A stretch of 64,000 nucleotides of DNA, taken from Callorhinus ursinus (lineage: Eukaryota; Chordata; Mammalia; Carnivora; Otariidae). Below the pieces are notes generated by a model. The model worked only from the letters and a program-made list of their open reading frames with translations, did no database searches and was not told the DNA's origin. The stretch spans positions 62,001-126,000 of the forward strand of contig NW_020313143.1 in NCBI RefSeq assembly GCF_003265705.1, read 5' to 3'. A program made the position numbers and the translations under genes. Of the stretch, positions 22,836 to 34,787 are shown piece by piece. Each line of letters starts with the position of its first letter. Position 1 is the stretch's first letter.

Positions 22836-24980
22836 GCTGACATTTGATATACCTCAAAGCATCATTATTCAGTTGTTCTTTTTTAAAACAATGTGTTAAA
22901 GTACTTTTTAAATGCTAAAAATCATCATAAAGTGTAGAATGCCATCTGTGTAGCAAAATTTAAAAATCAAAAGGCATGTGGAAAGCAGTGCAAAATTATT
23001 TACAACTTATATTCCAATACAGTGTTTATATCCTCAATGTATGAAATATTCTTCAACAGTAGAGATGGGACAATAATATCAAGGGAGAATGTACATATAA
23101 AGCAATATAAATCTCCAATAAACACTTGGGAATATGCCCCAAGAAACAAATGAAATGAAATGAAAATGAATGATATTAAGCGAAACAGAGGTTGTTAAGT
23201 GTTATGTAGAATATGATTGCATTCTGCAAAATAATATATATCAACATGAGTGTACAAGTATGTGTGTGGTTGTAAGTAGGTGCATTACACATAGACGGAA
23301 AATCTGGGAGACAGGCACAAATAAATTAACAGAGACTGTCTTTGTATTATGGTGAGCAGAAGGTGGGAAAGTAGGGAAGGACAGAATAATTTCAGTTTCT
23401 AAATAAACATTTATATATTGTTTCATACTCGATAAACAATGAAAGGTATTAATTGGTAATCTGACAATGTGAATGAGATAAAGTTTAGTAAAATGGGAAA
23501 ATCTGTAAATTGAGTCACAAAATGGTAGTGCAAGAATGCATTTATTGACTTGGAGATATGTTCATATACTGTTGCAAAAAATAGCACATTAAAAGATTTC
23601 TTTAAAAATAATTCAAATAATTTGATGTGTGCATGCAGGTGAGGGTTAAAAGAAGATATTTTTATTTTTAAATTTCAATTTCTGTAGTGTTTAAAATATG
23701 AAAACTTTATTGAATAAAAGATTGGAAATCTAAGATGATTGTGCACTGATAATAAATATGATGCTTTCATATCCATTGCTTTGGAAATACCTTCCCAGTA
23801 TAGGTTTCATGGGTAAAGGCACATATTAGAACAATTTATTTGATAGTGTTTGCGTGCATGTGTGCGTGTGTGCGTGTGTGTGTATGTGTCAGTGTGCTTG
23901 TGACTGTATGCATGTTTCTATGTCTCCAACTTCTTCACAGTAATTGTACACATTAACTCATGGAGCTTTCTCTTCAGTTCACTTAGAGGCTGGACTTCCA
24001 GCCCCTGGGCTTGAAGATCCCAACATGGACATATATACAGAAGGAAGGATAAGTGCCTCTGTGTGGAAGAGCCCAGAAAGCTTTGGCCTATACAGTGGAA
24101 TCAGTGTATTTCCCACACTCCCCCCACATCCCCCGTGATCATTTGGTAACATCTATCTCCATTTTCTCAGGGTTATCTTTTTCCCAGTGAAAAGGCATAG
24201 TTTTTTTAGCAATAGAAACAAAATATTTCCTTCAAGGTAGATTGTGAAACAGTAAGTACACTCTGGTCCCAACTCTCTTTGAAGAAATCACATGTTTATG
24301 AAAAGTCGGAGAGGACTGATACTTAGTTTTGTTTCCTGCTTACTCTTCCATCTATATCGCATTATTTTGTTAATGTCTATCGGGTGTTTACTGTCTGCCA
24401 GGCACTGTTGTTCATTCCTTATCTGCATTCCAGCCTTCCCGCTCTTGATCTCTAGACCTGCATAACTGGAAATGTTCACAGGGAGCAAGATGGATGTTAG
24501 TGCCCCTCCACCCCATGGGATAGTGAAGTGTGACCTCAAATGGACCCCATTCCAAACAAGTTTAGTCCAAGCTTGATCCTGACTCCTGGAATCCCAGCAT
24601 CAAAATGGGAAATGACACAATTGAGTTGGGAGAATTTGCAAAGTTGGGAAACTGAGGCAACTTGTAACCCAAACATTTGTTCTCTTGCATAGAGCTAACA
24701 GACCATTGCCTTTTCCCGATAGGATCTCTCTTAATAGAGAGCGAAGGACAAGGCAACCACTGTGTGGTTTCACTCTTGGTTCTTCTTGTGGGCCTGAACT
24801 AGAGGTTTTACTTTCCCCATCACCCATTTGTTATTCCAGGTGGTAGGTTTCTGAACTGTGTATCTGTCCGCTTTATTCCTAGGAGGGTGGTTTCTCCCAT
24901 GTAGTCCATGAAAGGGTCCGTTCTGAGATGACATGAAGTTTCTGCTACATGCAAGGACTCCTCTCCCAATTAAGGGGACC
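22836..24980. other. Mostly anonymous; possible old L1 and MIR shreds
   Basis: About 22.9-23.45 kb reads like a very old L1 3' region (short A/T phrases, aataaacatttatatattg), but the match is weak. A GT-rich patch lies at 23850-23910. About 24.36-24.43 kb (gtgtttactgtctgccaggcactgttg) looks like a MIR piece in reverse. No gene seen. Confidence 0.4.
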
Positions 24981-24984
24981 TGCC

Positions 24985-25290
24985 TGTGCCCGGCTTCTTC
25001 TTGCTGCTCAGGACTCAGCTCACATATCACTTCCTGAGAAAGAGCTTCGCTGAAAACCCCATCTATAATAATCTCTGTTCCAGTCATTTTCTACTCTACT
25101 TATGTATTTATTTTCTTCAAAGCACATATCCTCATATGAAATTAATCTGCTTATTAATTTCTTTGCCTACTAACTGCCAGCTTCCCCAAACTAGAATGAA
25201 AACTCCAGGGACCCTGCCTGTCACGTTCTCTGTGCTGTGTCCCCAGCAACACAAAAAATCATTAGTAAAATATTACTTAAATGAAGGAAT
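24985..25290 (+). mobile_element. L2 LINE 3' end
   Basis: Shows the L2 3' order: ctcagctcacatatcacttcctgagaaag, the tctactctacttatg block, aactagaatgaaaactccagggaccctg, ctgtgtccccagcaac, and an ending near aaatgaagg. Diverged, as expected of an element predating placental mammals. Confidence 0.75.
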
Positions 25291-25414
25291 TGTTATCTAT
25301 TTGACACACTGGAGCAGATAGTCATTTAAAGTGGAATGGCAGGAATAATTGACGACAAGATCAGGTTATCAGAGGATTCAAAAAATTTTAAGTCTTTGCT
25401 GCAAATCTAACAGC

Positions 25415-25605
25415 AACAGTTTTCAAACTTGGATGAATACCAGAACCAGCTGAAGAAATTACTCAGAGGGCAAACACTTCCCATCCCATCTCCCTGGTGT
25501 CGATTCAGCAGAGCTAGGGTGGGCCTGGAATCTAGAAGTTTAGTAAGCATTCCCTGATGATTTCGATGAAGAGGTCCTTGGACCACAGTTGGAAAAATCC
25601 TGACC
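25415..25605. mobile_element. MER5-like hAT (Charlie) DNA transposon fossil
   Basis: Near-palindromic non-autonomous element with cagttttcaaacttgg at one end and ggaccacagttggaaaa at the other, which are approximate inverted copies. The interior includes ccatctccctggtgtcgattcagca. Orientation left open. Confidence 0.5.
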
Positions 25606-26549
25606 TAAATAGTTGACATTTGTGTACCATTCATTCAATGTCTACCATGCAGAATTCTGTGATATCTGGATTGTCACAATTCATATAATTACTCAAAAGT
25701 GCACTGGTATTTCTTTCCCACCTAAGAACACAGATTGTTTTCCTAGATGGGATCACACTTACACTCTGCAAGATTCCTGGGGTGTCAGGAGGATTGGGTA
25801 TTGTTACCCTACTGTATAGATGAAGCAGTATATTAAACATGAATTTTTATTTATATGCTTTGACATCTGAGGTCTTGTGGCCACTGGAAGGACTGTTCCT
25901 TCTAAGGCTAGCTGATCCCTCTGAATAATAACTGGATCATATGTAAACCAACCATCTAGAGCCCACCCCCCCCGCCCCCACTTCCTCTGCTGGGTCTCAA
26001 ACTCATCACCAATATTCCCCTGCCCTAATCACCACATGACCAGATTCCAGACAATGAGGGACAAAACCTTATGCCCCAGAACCCACTGAAACTATTCAAA
26101 CCAGCTAATCTCATGCTTTCCCTCCCTTGCCTATTCCTTCTTAGAGAAACCACGGTGAAAATTCTTGCCCTTCATTTCTTCTTCTCTCTCTGCCCCTGAG
26201 GGAACCTGGTGCTTCCCCATGTGGGTTGGTCTCTGTGTGGCACGGCACGACCCTGCCTCTTGAGAAAGGTGAATTACAAACTATATTTCCATTGACAATC
26301 ATCTTTTGATCTGTTGACCTCATCATACCTGAAGAATAATAAAACCAACATTTTAAAACAAACCGGTGGAAGGGTAGTGACTTACCTAACATGTTTAGAT
26401 GATGACACCCTGATCTCTTCATTCTCGCTTCAGTAACATGTCTAGCAAACTCAACATCACACTTGCTTTTTCTTTATCATTCCCTGTTCCAGGGGCACAG
26501 AATCCACATCCTTCTCTGATGTTACATCAAAAGCATGTATATGAGGATA
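25606..26549. other. Anonymous; possible old LTR
   Basis: About 25.95-26.35 kb has LTR-like features (C-rich part, ctggtgcttccccatgtggg, then cctgaagaataataaaacc with an AATAAA), but I cannot place it in a family. No gene seen. Confidence 0.35.
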
Positions 26550-26564
26550 AGAAAGTACATGAAA

Positions 26565-26763
26565 GGGGTGCCTGGGTGGCTCAGTCGTTAAGCGTCTGTC
26601 TTCGGCTCAGGTCATGATCCCAGGGTCCTGGGATCGAGCCCAACGTCGGGCTCCCTGCTCGGCGGGAGGCCCGCTTCTCCCTCTCCCACTCCTCCTGCTT
26701 GTGTTCCTGCTCTCACTATCTCTCTCTCTGTCAAATAAATAAATACATTCTTAAAAAAAAAAA
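26565..26763 (+). mobile_element. Can-SINE
   Basis: Head ggggtgcctgggtggctcag, (TC) linker, AATAAA repeats and A-tail. Exact 15-bp target duplication agaaagtacatgaaa at 26550-26564 and 26764-26778. A relatively young copy. Confidence 0.97.
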
Positions 26764-26778
26764 AGAAAGTACATGAAA

Positions 26779-27609
26779 TAGAAAGGAAAGTAAGAGGATG
26801 GAAAAGCACAGGAAACGAAGGGAAGAGTGGTGAAGATGCCCTAGCTTATCCTACTCAGATAACTGGAAACTGTGCAATGAAGCTTGTTCTCATCCCCAGC
26901 TCTACTCCAAAATGCCTTCCTGCATACTCTAGTGACATGGAAGGTCACATATCATGTAAATGTGAACTTATTCCTGCTTGCTGTTATTTTTCCAGGTAGT
27001 CTTTCTGGTAGTGATGCTATTGTATTAAAGTCAAAGGCACTGCACTGGCAGAATAAAGGTGGGAGAGTTGGAACGGGGAACTAACTTTGGCTGAGGGCCT
27101 ACTAGGCACCACATGCTGCAGCTTGTGCTTGCTATTTTCAGCCTTTTTCCTTAAAATCATCAAATGTTACTATGAGGTGGGCTTCATTACTTCCTTTTGG
27201 CAGATGGGGTTCAGAGAAGAAAGCAAATACTCATAGAAGTCTAAGAAGGTTTCAAACAGACACAGGCCAACTGGGATGGGCTTCCACTGACCAATTTTGA
27301 GGCAATTAGAGCATCAAAATAAATGAGTGTAAAGATGGTAACCTCTAGAGCAAACTAGGAATCAATGGGTTATGTGATATTGATAAATACATACATACAT
27401 GCATACATACATAATTAAATAAAGGAGAACGTAAAGCTCTACCCTACAGTCAAATGCCAAATATTAAACATAAAAGGAATAAAGAATTAGAAAAGCAGCA
27501 TTCAACAATTACCACAGGAATAAGTGATTCCTGAAAGAATCATAAACGCATGCTCAGTCTGTACCAAATCCCAAAGCAGTCATTGAGCCATAACAGTATT
27601 CAAGTTTGG
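26779..27609. other. Anonymous sequence
   Basis: Includes a short (CATA)n run at about 27390-27412. No gene recognised. The right part may be the diverged start of the L1 that follows. Confidence 0.45.
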
Positions 27610-28268
27610 ACAATTAAAGGTGGGAGGGTATGAAATACTTAGGGAAAATCTGTCCAAAGATATGCAAGGTCTGTGCACTGAAAATTAAAAGAACATTTCT
27701 GAGAAAAATTTAAAAAGACCTACATAAATGGAGAGACATACCATTTTTGGGGGATCCGAAGATTCACTCAGTATTGTTAGGATGAAAATTCTCCCCAAAC
27801 TGATCTACACATTCAGTACAATCCCAATCAAAATCTTACTAGACATTCTTAAAGAAATGAACAATCTGATTCTAATATTCTTGTGGCAGTGCAAAGGAAC
27901 TAGATGAAGAAAAACAACTTTGAAAAAGAACAAAGGTAGAGGAAGCACACTACCTGGTTTAGAGAGTCACCATAATAAAGTAACAAAGAGACTGTGGTAT
28001 TGGCATCAAGAGAAAGAAGTAGATCAGTGGATCAGATTAAAGCACTCAGAAATAAACCTGCACATACACGAAAAGCTGATTTTTGATGAAGGTTCACAGG
28101 TAAGTCAATGGTATGCAACAAATAATCTTCAAAAACTGGTGCTGGAACAAGTGGGTATTTACGGATTTTGATCCATGTCTTGCACCTTATACAAAGGTTA
28201 ATTAAAATGGGCTCATAGGTCTAAGGGTAACACCTAACACTATAAAACTTTTAGAAGAAAACCCTTTC

Positions 28269-28483
28269 GGGGCGCCTGGGTGGCTCAGTCGTTAAGCATC
28301 TGCCTCCAGCTCAGGTCATGATCCCAGGGTCCTGGGATCACGTCCCACATCGGGCTCCTTGCTCCGCGGTAAGCCTGCTTCTCCCTCTCCCACGCCCCCT
28401 GTTTGTGTTCCCTCTCTCGCTGTGTCTCTCTCTGTCAAATAAACAAATAAAATCTTTTAAAAAAGAAGAAGAAGAAAAAAAAA
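28269..28483 (+). mobile_element. Can-SINE in the old L1
   Basis: Head ggggcgcctgggtggctcag, A-rich GAA-repeat tail. Imperfect target duplication agaagaaaacccttt at 28253-28267 versus agaaggaaaacccattt at 28484-28500. Confidence 0.95.
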
Positions 28484-30554
28484 AGAAGGAAAACCCATTT
28501 GACTTTGAGTTAGGTGAAGATTTCCTGCATATGACACACCAAAAGCACCATCTCTGAGTGAACAAACTGGTAAAATGGACCTCTTCAAAATTAAAAACTT
28601 CTGCACTTTCTAAGATGATGCAGAGATAATGAAACGAAAAGCCGCGGGCTGAGAGAAAATATTGGCTAATCATATAGGGATAAAGGCCTTATATCCAGAA
28701 TACAGAAACTCTGTCTAAAGTCAATAAGAAGAGATTGATGCCAGCAAGATGGCAGGGTAGGAAGCCATAGCTCTCCATCTCTTCACAGAGACAATGATTT
28801 AATAAACATACTTGGTCAAAGAAGACTTAGTGGGAACTCCAGAAACCCATTAGTAAGTCACATTAACTCCAGGGAAGCTCAAGGTTAAGAACAGTCACAT
28901 TGAGATGGGGGGGAAAGGGGTGGGGGAGGTGTTAAATCAAAGATGACAATCTTTCCCTCAAGCCAGCACAGGTTGGCTTAAGTGAGAGGAAAAGCCCACC
29001 TCCTGGCATTTCCATTAGGAGGTAAAGAGAAGAGTAGAACGTGCTTCCAATGTTCAGACATTTTAGGGAACTGCCCAAGGGACTGGTTGCTAGCTCACCT
29101 GACTTTGAGCTTTGATGGGGGTACTGGCATACTTCGGATGCCTAGGGGCCCCTGAGAAGAAAAGTGAACTCAGCTGCACCAGAAAACTGGCAGTGCCACA
29201 GATGGAGGCCGGTACAGCTCGCCACAATCAGAAGAAAGTATGTGGACACGTGACAAGTGATGTAACAGAAATAAAAAAAATAAAATAAAAATAAATTTTA
29301 AAAAGTGCCAAGGAGGCGACTGTGAACAATTATAAACAAATAGGATAACCTGGAAGAGATGAACACATACCTAGAAACATACAACCCACCCTGAGTCATG
29401 AAGAATCAAAAAAAGCTGAACAGATCTAGAACTAGTGAAGAGATCGCAGCAGTGATCCAAAGCTCTCAAAAAAGAAAAGCCCAGAATCAGATGGCTTTGC
29501 TGGAGAATTGTACCAATCATTTAAAGGAGAATTTACATCAGTCCTTCTGAAACTCTTCCCAAAAATTGAAGAGGAAAGGACGCTCCAAAACTCATTTTTA
29601 TGAGGTTGGCATTATCCTGATACCAAAATTAGACAAAAATTCTACAAGAAAAGAAAACTAGAGACCAATATACTTGAGAAATATTGATGGAATAATCCTC
29701 AACAAAATATTAGCAAACTCAATTCAACAACACATTAAAAAGATTATACTCTATGACAAAGTGGGGTTTATTCCTGGAATGCAGTGATAGTTTGAGTAGG
29801 AAAACCCACCAAGGTGATACACCCTATTAACAGAATGAGGGACCAAAGTCATGATCTTCTTGATGCAGACAAAGCATTTTCCAATTTTAACACTCTTTCA
29901 TGTCAACAAACACTCCACACTAAAATTATGAGTAGAAGGAAGTTATTTCAACATAACAAAGACCATATATGAAGTGACCACAGCTAACATTATTCTCAAT
30001 AGTGAAAAACTAAAAGTGTTGCTTCTCAGAGAAAGAACAAAGAAAGGATACCCTCTTTTGCTACTTCTATCCAACAGAGGACCGGAAGTCCTAGCCCAAC
30101 CAATTAGGAAAGAAAATGAAATAAAAGACATGCAGTTTGGAAAGGAAGAAGTGAAATTATCTCTGGTCACAGATGACAATATCTTGTATGTAGAAAGCCG
30201 TAAACATTCCACAACTACCAAACACATTCAGCTAAGTTGCCTGGTATAAAACCAACACTCAGTTGTGCTTCTATGTACTATCAGTGAACAGTCCAAAAAG
30301 TAAACTAAGAAAAAAAGGTCCCATTTTATATAACGTCAAAAAGAATAAGATACCTAGAATTAAACCTAACCTAGTGGGTAAAAGACTTGTACAGTGAAAA
30401 CTACTAAACCATACTGAAAGAAATTGAAGAAGACATAAACAAATGAAAAGACATCCCATGTTCATGGATTGGAAGACAGGAATTGTTGAACTGTCCTTCC
30501 TACCCAAAGTGATCTACAGATTCAGTGCAATCTTTATCAAAAGCCCTGTGGCCA

Positions 30555-31187
30555 TACTCTTTTGATTACTGCAGCTTTGTAGTATACCTTCAAAACTGGG
30601 ATTGTGATACCTCCAACTTTGTTCTTCTTTTTCAAGATTGCTGTGGCTAATTGGGTTTTTTTGTGGTTCCATACAAATTATAGCATTGTTTGTTCTAGTT
30701 CTGTAAATAAAAATGTTGTTGATGTTTTGGTAGGAATCGCATTAGATGTGTAGATTTCTTTGGGCAGTATTGACATTTTAACAGCATTGATTCTTCCAGT
30801 CTATGTGCATGAAAAGATGCTCAACATCATGAATTATCATGGAAATGCAAATTAAAACCAAAATGAGATATCCACTTTATACCTGTCAGAACGGCTAAAA
30901 TCAAAAACACAGGTGTTGGTGAGGATGCGGAGGAAAGGGAACCCTCATGTGCTCTTGTTGGGAATGCAAACTGGTGCAGCCACTGTGGAAAACAGTATGG
31001 ACATGCCTCAGAAAATTAAAAATTGTATGATCCAGTAATTCCACTACTGGGTGTTTACCCAAAGAATACAAAAACAGGAACTGGAAAAGATACATGTACC
31101 CCTATGTTTATTGCAACATTATTTGCAATGGCCGAGATTTAGAAGCAACCCGAGTGTCCACTGATAGATGGATGGATAAAGAAAAAG

Positions 31188-31220
<33 letters not shown>

Positions 31221-31610
31221 GGAATATTATTTAGCCATAAAAAAGAATGAGATCTTGCCATTTCCAACAACATGGATGGACCTAGAGGATATAGTGGTAA
31301 GTGAAATAAGTCATTCAGAGAAAGAGAAATAACATACGATTTCACTCATAGGTGGAATTTAAGAAGCAGAACAAAGGAACAGAGAAAAAAAGAGACAAAA
31401 AAACTAGACCCTTAAATACAGAGAGCAAATGGATGGTTGCCGGACAGAGGCAAGGTGGGAGGGAGGATGGGTGAACTAGGTCATGGGGATTAAGAGTACA
31501 CTTACCTTGATGAGCACTGAGACAAGTATAGAATTTTTAATTCATTACATTGTACACCTTAGACTACTATAACACTATATCAGAATTATATGTCAAGTTT
31601 TAAAATGGCA
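30555..31610 (+). mobile_element. L1 3' end with inverted 5' part (innermost of nest)
   Basis: The left part, 30555-30810, is L1 ORF2 in reverse (gcagctttgtagtatacc, tccatacaaattatagc). From about 30811 the sequence is forward L1, starting at aaaagatgctcaacatc and ending in a 3'UTR with taaaatgg. An inverted 5' segment joined to a forward 3' segment is the signature of twin priming. The host L1 continues directly across the insertion. Short candidate duplication tggcca / tggca at 30549 and 31606. Confidence 0.8.
31189..31218. repeat. (AC)n microsatellite in L1
   Basis: Lies directly before gtggaatattatttagcc, the recurrent L1 microsatellite site. Confidence 0.96.
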
Positions 31611-34142
31611 TTTTTTTGCAGAAATAGAAAAAAATCATCCTAAAATTTATATGGAGTTTCAAAGGACCCCCAATAGTTCGAACAGTTTTGAAACAGATGT
31701 ACAAAGCTCTAGGCCTCACACTTCTTGATTACATAGTATATGACAAAGTCACAGTAATCAAAATAGTATGGTAATGGCATGAAAACAAACATATAAACCA
31801 ACAGAACGGAATAGATAACCCAGAAACAAACCCTCGTCTGTATGATGAAATGATGTCTGACAAGGTTACCAAGGCTACACAATGCCAAAAGGATCATCTC
31901 TTCAATGCACGGTGTTGAGCAAACTGGGTATCCACATGCAAAAGACTGAAGTTGGACCTGTAATTTCCTTCCACCATATACAAAAGTTAACTTAAAGTGG
32001 ATTAAAGACTGAAATCTAAGATTTGAAATTATAAAAATCTTAGAAGAAAACATAGGGGAGAATCTTTATGACATTTGATTTGGCAATGATTTCTTGACTA
32101 TGACGCCAAAAATCACTGGCAACAAAAGCAAAAGTCGTCAAATATGACTACATCAAAATTAAAAACTTCTGCACAGCGAGAGAAACAATCAAGGGATTGA
32201 AGAGGCTAGCTATGGAATGGGAGAAAATATTGGCAAACCGATATGTAAGAGATTAATATCCAGAATACACACACACATATATATAAAGATGTCCTACAAG
32301 TGAACAACAACAACAACAACAAAAACCTAAATGGTCCAATTAAAGCATGGGCAAAGGATTTGTACAGACATTTCTCTTATGCAGATATACAAATGGATAA
32401 GAAGTATATGAAAATATGTGTAACATCTCTGACCACCAGGGAAATGTAAATCAAAAAGGAGTGTGATATCACTTCACAACCGCTAGGTTGGCCAATCTCA
32501 AATAAAACAGAAAATAACAAGTGTAGGCGAGGATGCAAAGAAAATGGAACCTTTGTGCACTGTTGGTGGGAATGTAAACTGGGGCAGTCGCTATGGAAAA
32601 CCACATGGAGGTGCCTCAACAAACTAAAAATAGAAGGATCATGTGATCCAGCAATCCCACTTCTGGTATATACCCAAAAGAGTTGAAAGTGGAGTCTCAA
32701 AGAGATATTTGCACACCATGTTCATCACAGCATTATTCCCAATAATAAAGAGGTGGGAGCAACCCAAATGTCCGTCACAGGATGAATGGATTGAAGAAGT
32801 GGAATATACCTACACTGGATTATTATTCAGCCTTAAAAAAAAAAAGGAAGTTCTGTCGTGTCATATGCTACAACACAGATGGACCTTGAGGATATTATGT
32901 TAAGTTAAATATGTCAGTCACAAAAAGACAAATGCATGATTCCATTGGTATGATGTATCTAAAGTAGTCCAACTCCTGGAAACAGAAAGTAGAATGGCAG
33001 TTGCCAGGGGCTTAGGGAGGGAGAAAAGAGAAGTTGTTGCTCAAAGGCCATAGAGTTGTAGTCTTGCAAGATGAAAAATTTAAGAGGCCTGTTGCACAAC
33101 AAGATTCATATGGTCAACAGTATTGTACTGTACAGTTAAAATGATAAGACAGTAAATTTTAAGTTATGCTTTTATACCACAATTTAACAAATGTCTATAA
33201 GAAAGAGAGAGTTCAATAAATAAATGGGCAAAAGATTTGAACACACACTCCATCAAAGAATACATACAAATAACAAATAAGCACATGAAAATATACGCAA
33301 CATTGTTAGTCATTAGGGAAATGCAAATTAAAACTGCAATGAGATACCATTACAACCTCTTGTAAATGGCCACAATTAAAAAGCCTGGCCATAGGAAACA
33401 TCAGCAAAGTCATGGAGGACGGACCTCTCATACCCTGCTTGTAGAATGAGAAATGGTAGAGCCACTTTGGAAAACCGTTTCTCGCAGTTCCCTACGATGT
33501 TAGTCTTGCATCTACCATATTATCAAGCCATTGCATTCTAGCATTTATCCTCGAGAAAGAAAGCATGTGTCCATGGAAAGACCCACAAGCTAATCCTAGT
33601 AGTGTTTTTCCTAGTAGCTTTTTTTACCAGAGCCCCAAATGGGACACCACCAGATATCTATCAAAAAGTGAATGGATATAACAATTTGTGGTATATTCAT
33701 ATACTCGAATACTACTCAGCTACAAAAATGAAGGAACCACTGATACATACAATAATACAGACAAATCTAAAGACAAATAGGCTGAAGGAAAGAAGGAAGA
33801 CCTCCCCTAATAAAATAATACAAACCTTTATGGTTCCATTGATTCCATTTAAACAGAATTCTAGGAAGTGAAAAATAATCTATAGTGGCAGAATATTAGT
33901 GGTTGCCTGGGGACGGAGCAAGGTGTGAGGTGGCGTGGAGGAGTAAGGCGAGGAAGCCTAACAAACAGTACAGAACTGAAAGTGTTATATCCTGGGAAAA
34001 TAATCGTAATGCTCTTTAAGACTGCCTGGTTGTTTGGAATGCGGCTGAGTATTACTACAACACGGGAAGTGCTATGGTACTTATTATTTTAGAAATTATT
34101 AAATTCTTGTAACTGACAATTTCTAAGTTGTGGAGTTATTCT

Positions 34143-34420
34143 GAGAAAATATATTGTAAACCCCTAAGGAGTGATTGTGGAAGCAGCTGAAACGTCAGAA
34201 GCGTTCCTGTTCTGGGGCTGTTGAACGCAATGTCCCGGTAGGAGCAGGATCCCACGATCCCTCGTGGCAAGGCATAGGTTAAGAGAAAATACATTGTAAG
34301 CCCTAAGGAGTGATTGTGGAGGCAGCTGAAACGTCAGCAGCGTTCCTGTTCTCAGACTGTTGAACACAATGGCCTGGTAGGAGCCGGATCCCAGGATCCC
34401 CAGGGGCAGCGCGGAAGTTA
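34143..34420 (+). repeat. 139-bp tandem duplication in LTR U3
   Basis: Two adjacent copies beginning gagaaaatatattgtaa / gagaaaatacattgtaa and ending ggttaa / agttaa, with the shared core ggagtgattgtgg and cagctgaaacgtcag. In exogenous and endogenous retroviruses, tandem U3 repeats are commonly enhancer units. Confidence 0.93.
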
Positions 34421-34620
34421 AGACCTTTGAAAGAATGTAACCCTCAGTCTCCCCTTTCTGCACCTGGCTATTGCTAGCCCAAACATCCCGCTCCTCCCTT
34501 GTCCCATGACTGACTCCCTGCGTGCTATGCGTAGGGGAAAATGCAAGCCTGCTTCAAGATATGTGCCATCCCTTTGTACTCCTTCCCCACGCTTGGAGGC
34601 ATCTGTCCTTGCTTTTCCGA

Positions 34621-34677
<57 letters not shown>

Positions 34678-34678
34678 A
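34621..34678. repeat. (AAAT)n microsatellite in LTR
   Basis: About 14 AAAT units grown out of the LTR polyadenylation signal. Confidence 0.97.
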
Positions 34679-34787
34679 AGCTATGTGCAGGATTCAGCTG
34701 CTGCTGCTCTCCCTTGCAGAGGCAGCCCTGCACGGCTGCTCAGATTGGTGTCTGAGAACTTTATTTCAGTGTGCGACGACACTAAGT

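Larger units (their letters stand above)
28738..33195 (+). mobile_element. L1 with 5'UTR and 3' end but lacking ORF1 (middle of nest)
   Basis: Starts with an L1 5' end (agcaagatggcagggtagg, 28745-28763), followed by about 0.5 kb of 5'UTR to about 29250. It then jumps through an AT-rich tract directly to RT-domain sequence (about 29330 on). ORF1 and the endonuclease are missing, so there is an internal deletion of about 2 kb or a spliced-type copy. RT sequence runs to about 30554, is interrupted by a further L1, and resumes at about 31612 (aaaaaatcatcctaaaattta) to the 3' end near 33195. No intact frame. The whole element sits inside the older L1. Confidence 0.82.
27610..34010 (+). mobile_element. 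Old L1 (outermost of a three-level nest)
   Basis: Plus-strand ORF2 sequence from the RT thumb region (about 27630) to about 28736 is very diverged (atgaaaattctccccaaactg, ctggtttagagagtcacc). It resumes at about 33205 with the expected next text (aaatgggcaaaagatttgaac) and continues to the 3' end near 34.0 kb. Between these parts lies a whole second L1. Imperfect repeats flank the insert (tcaataagaagagattg and tctataagaaagagag). No usable frame. Confidence 0.85.
34129..34781 (+). mobile_element. Solo LTR of an endogenous retrovirus
   Basis: 653 bp starting TGTGGAG and ending CGACA, flanked by an exact 6-bp duplication ctaagt (34123-34128 and 34782-34787). The TG...CA ends and 6-bp duplication are what a betaretrovirus-like (class II) integrase usually leaves; family not identified. 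U3 holds a 139-bp tandem duplication (34143-34281 and 34282-34420). AATAAA-type polyadenylation signals merge with an (AAAT)n run at 34621-34678. No internal proviral sequence remains, so the provirus was lost by recombination between LTRs. It inserted near the end of the old L1. Confidence 0.85.

Noticed and set aside
26565..26640. tRNA gene in SINE heads
   Set aside because: The tRNA-like A/B boxes belong to Can-SINE heads. They lack a complete cloverleaf and are followed by SINE linker and A-tail.
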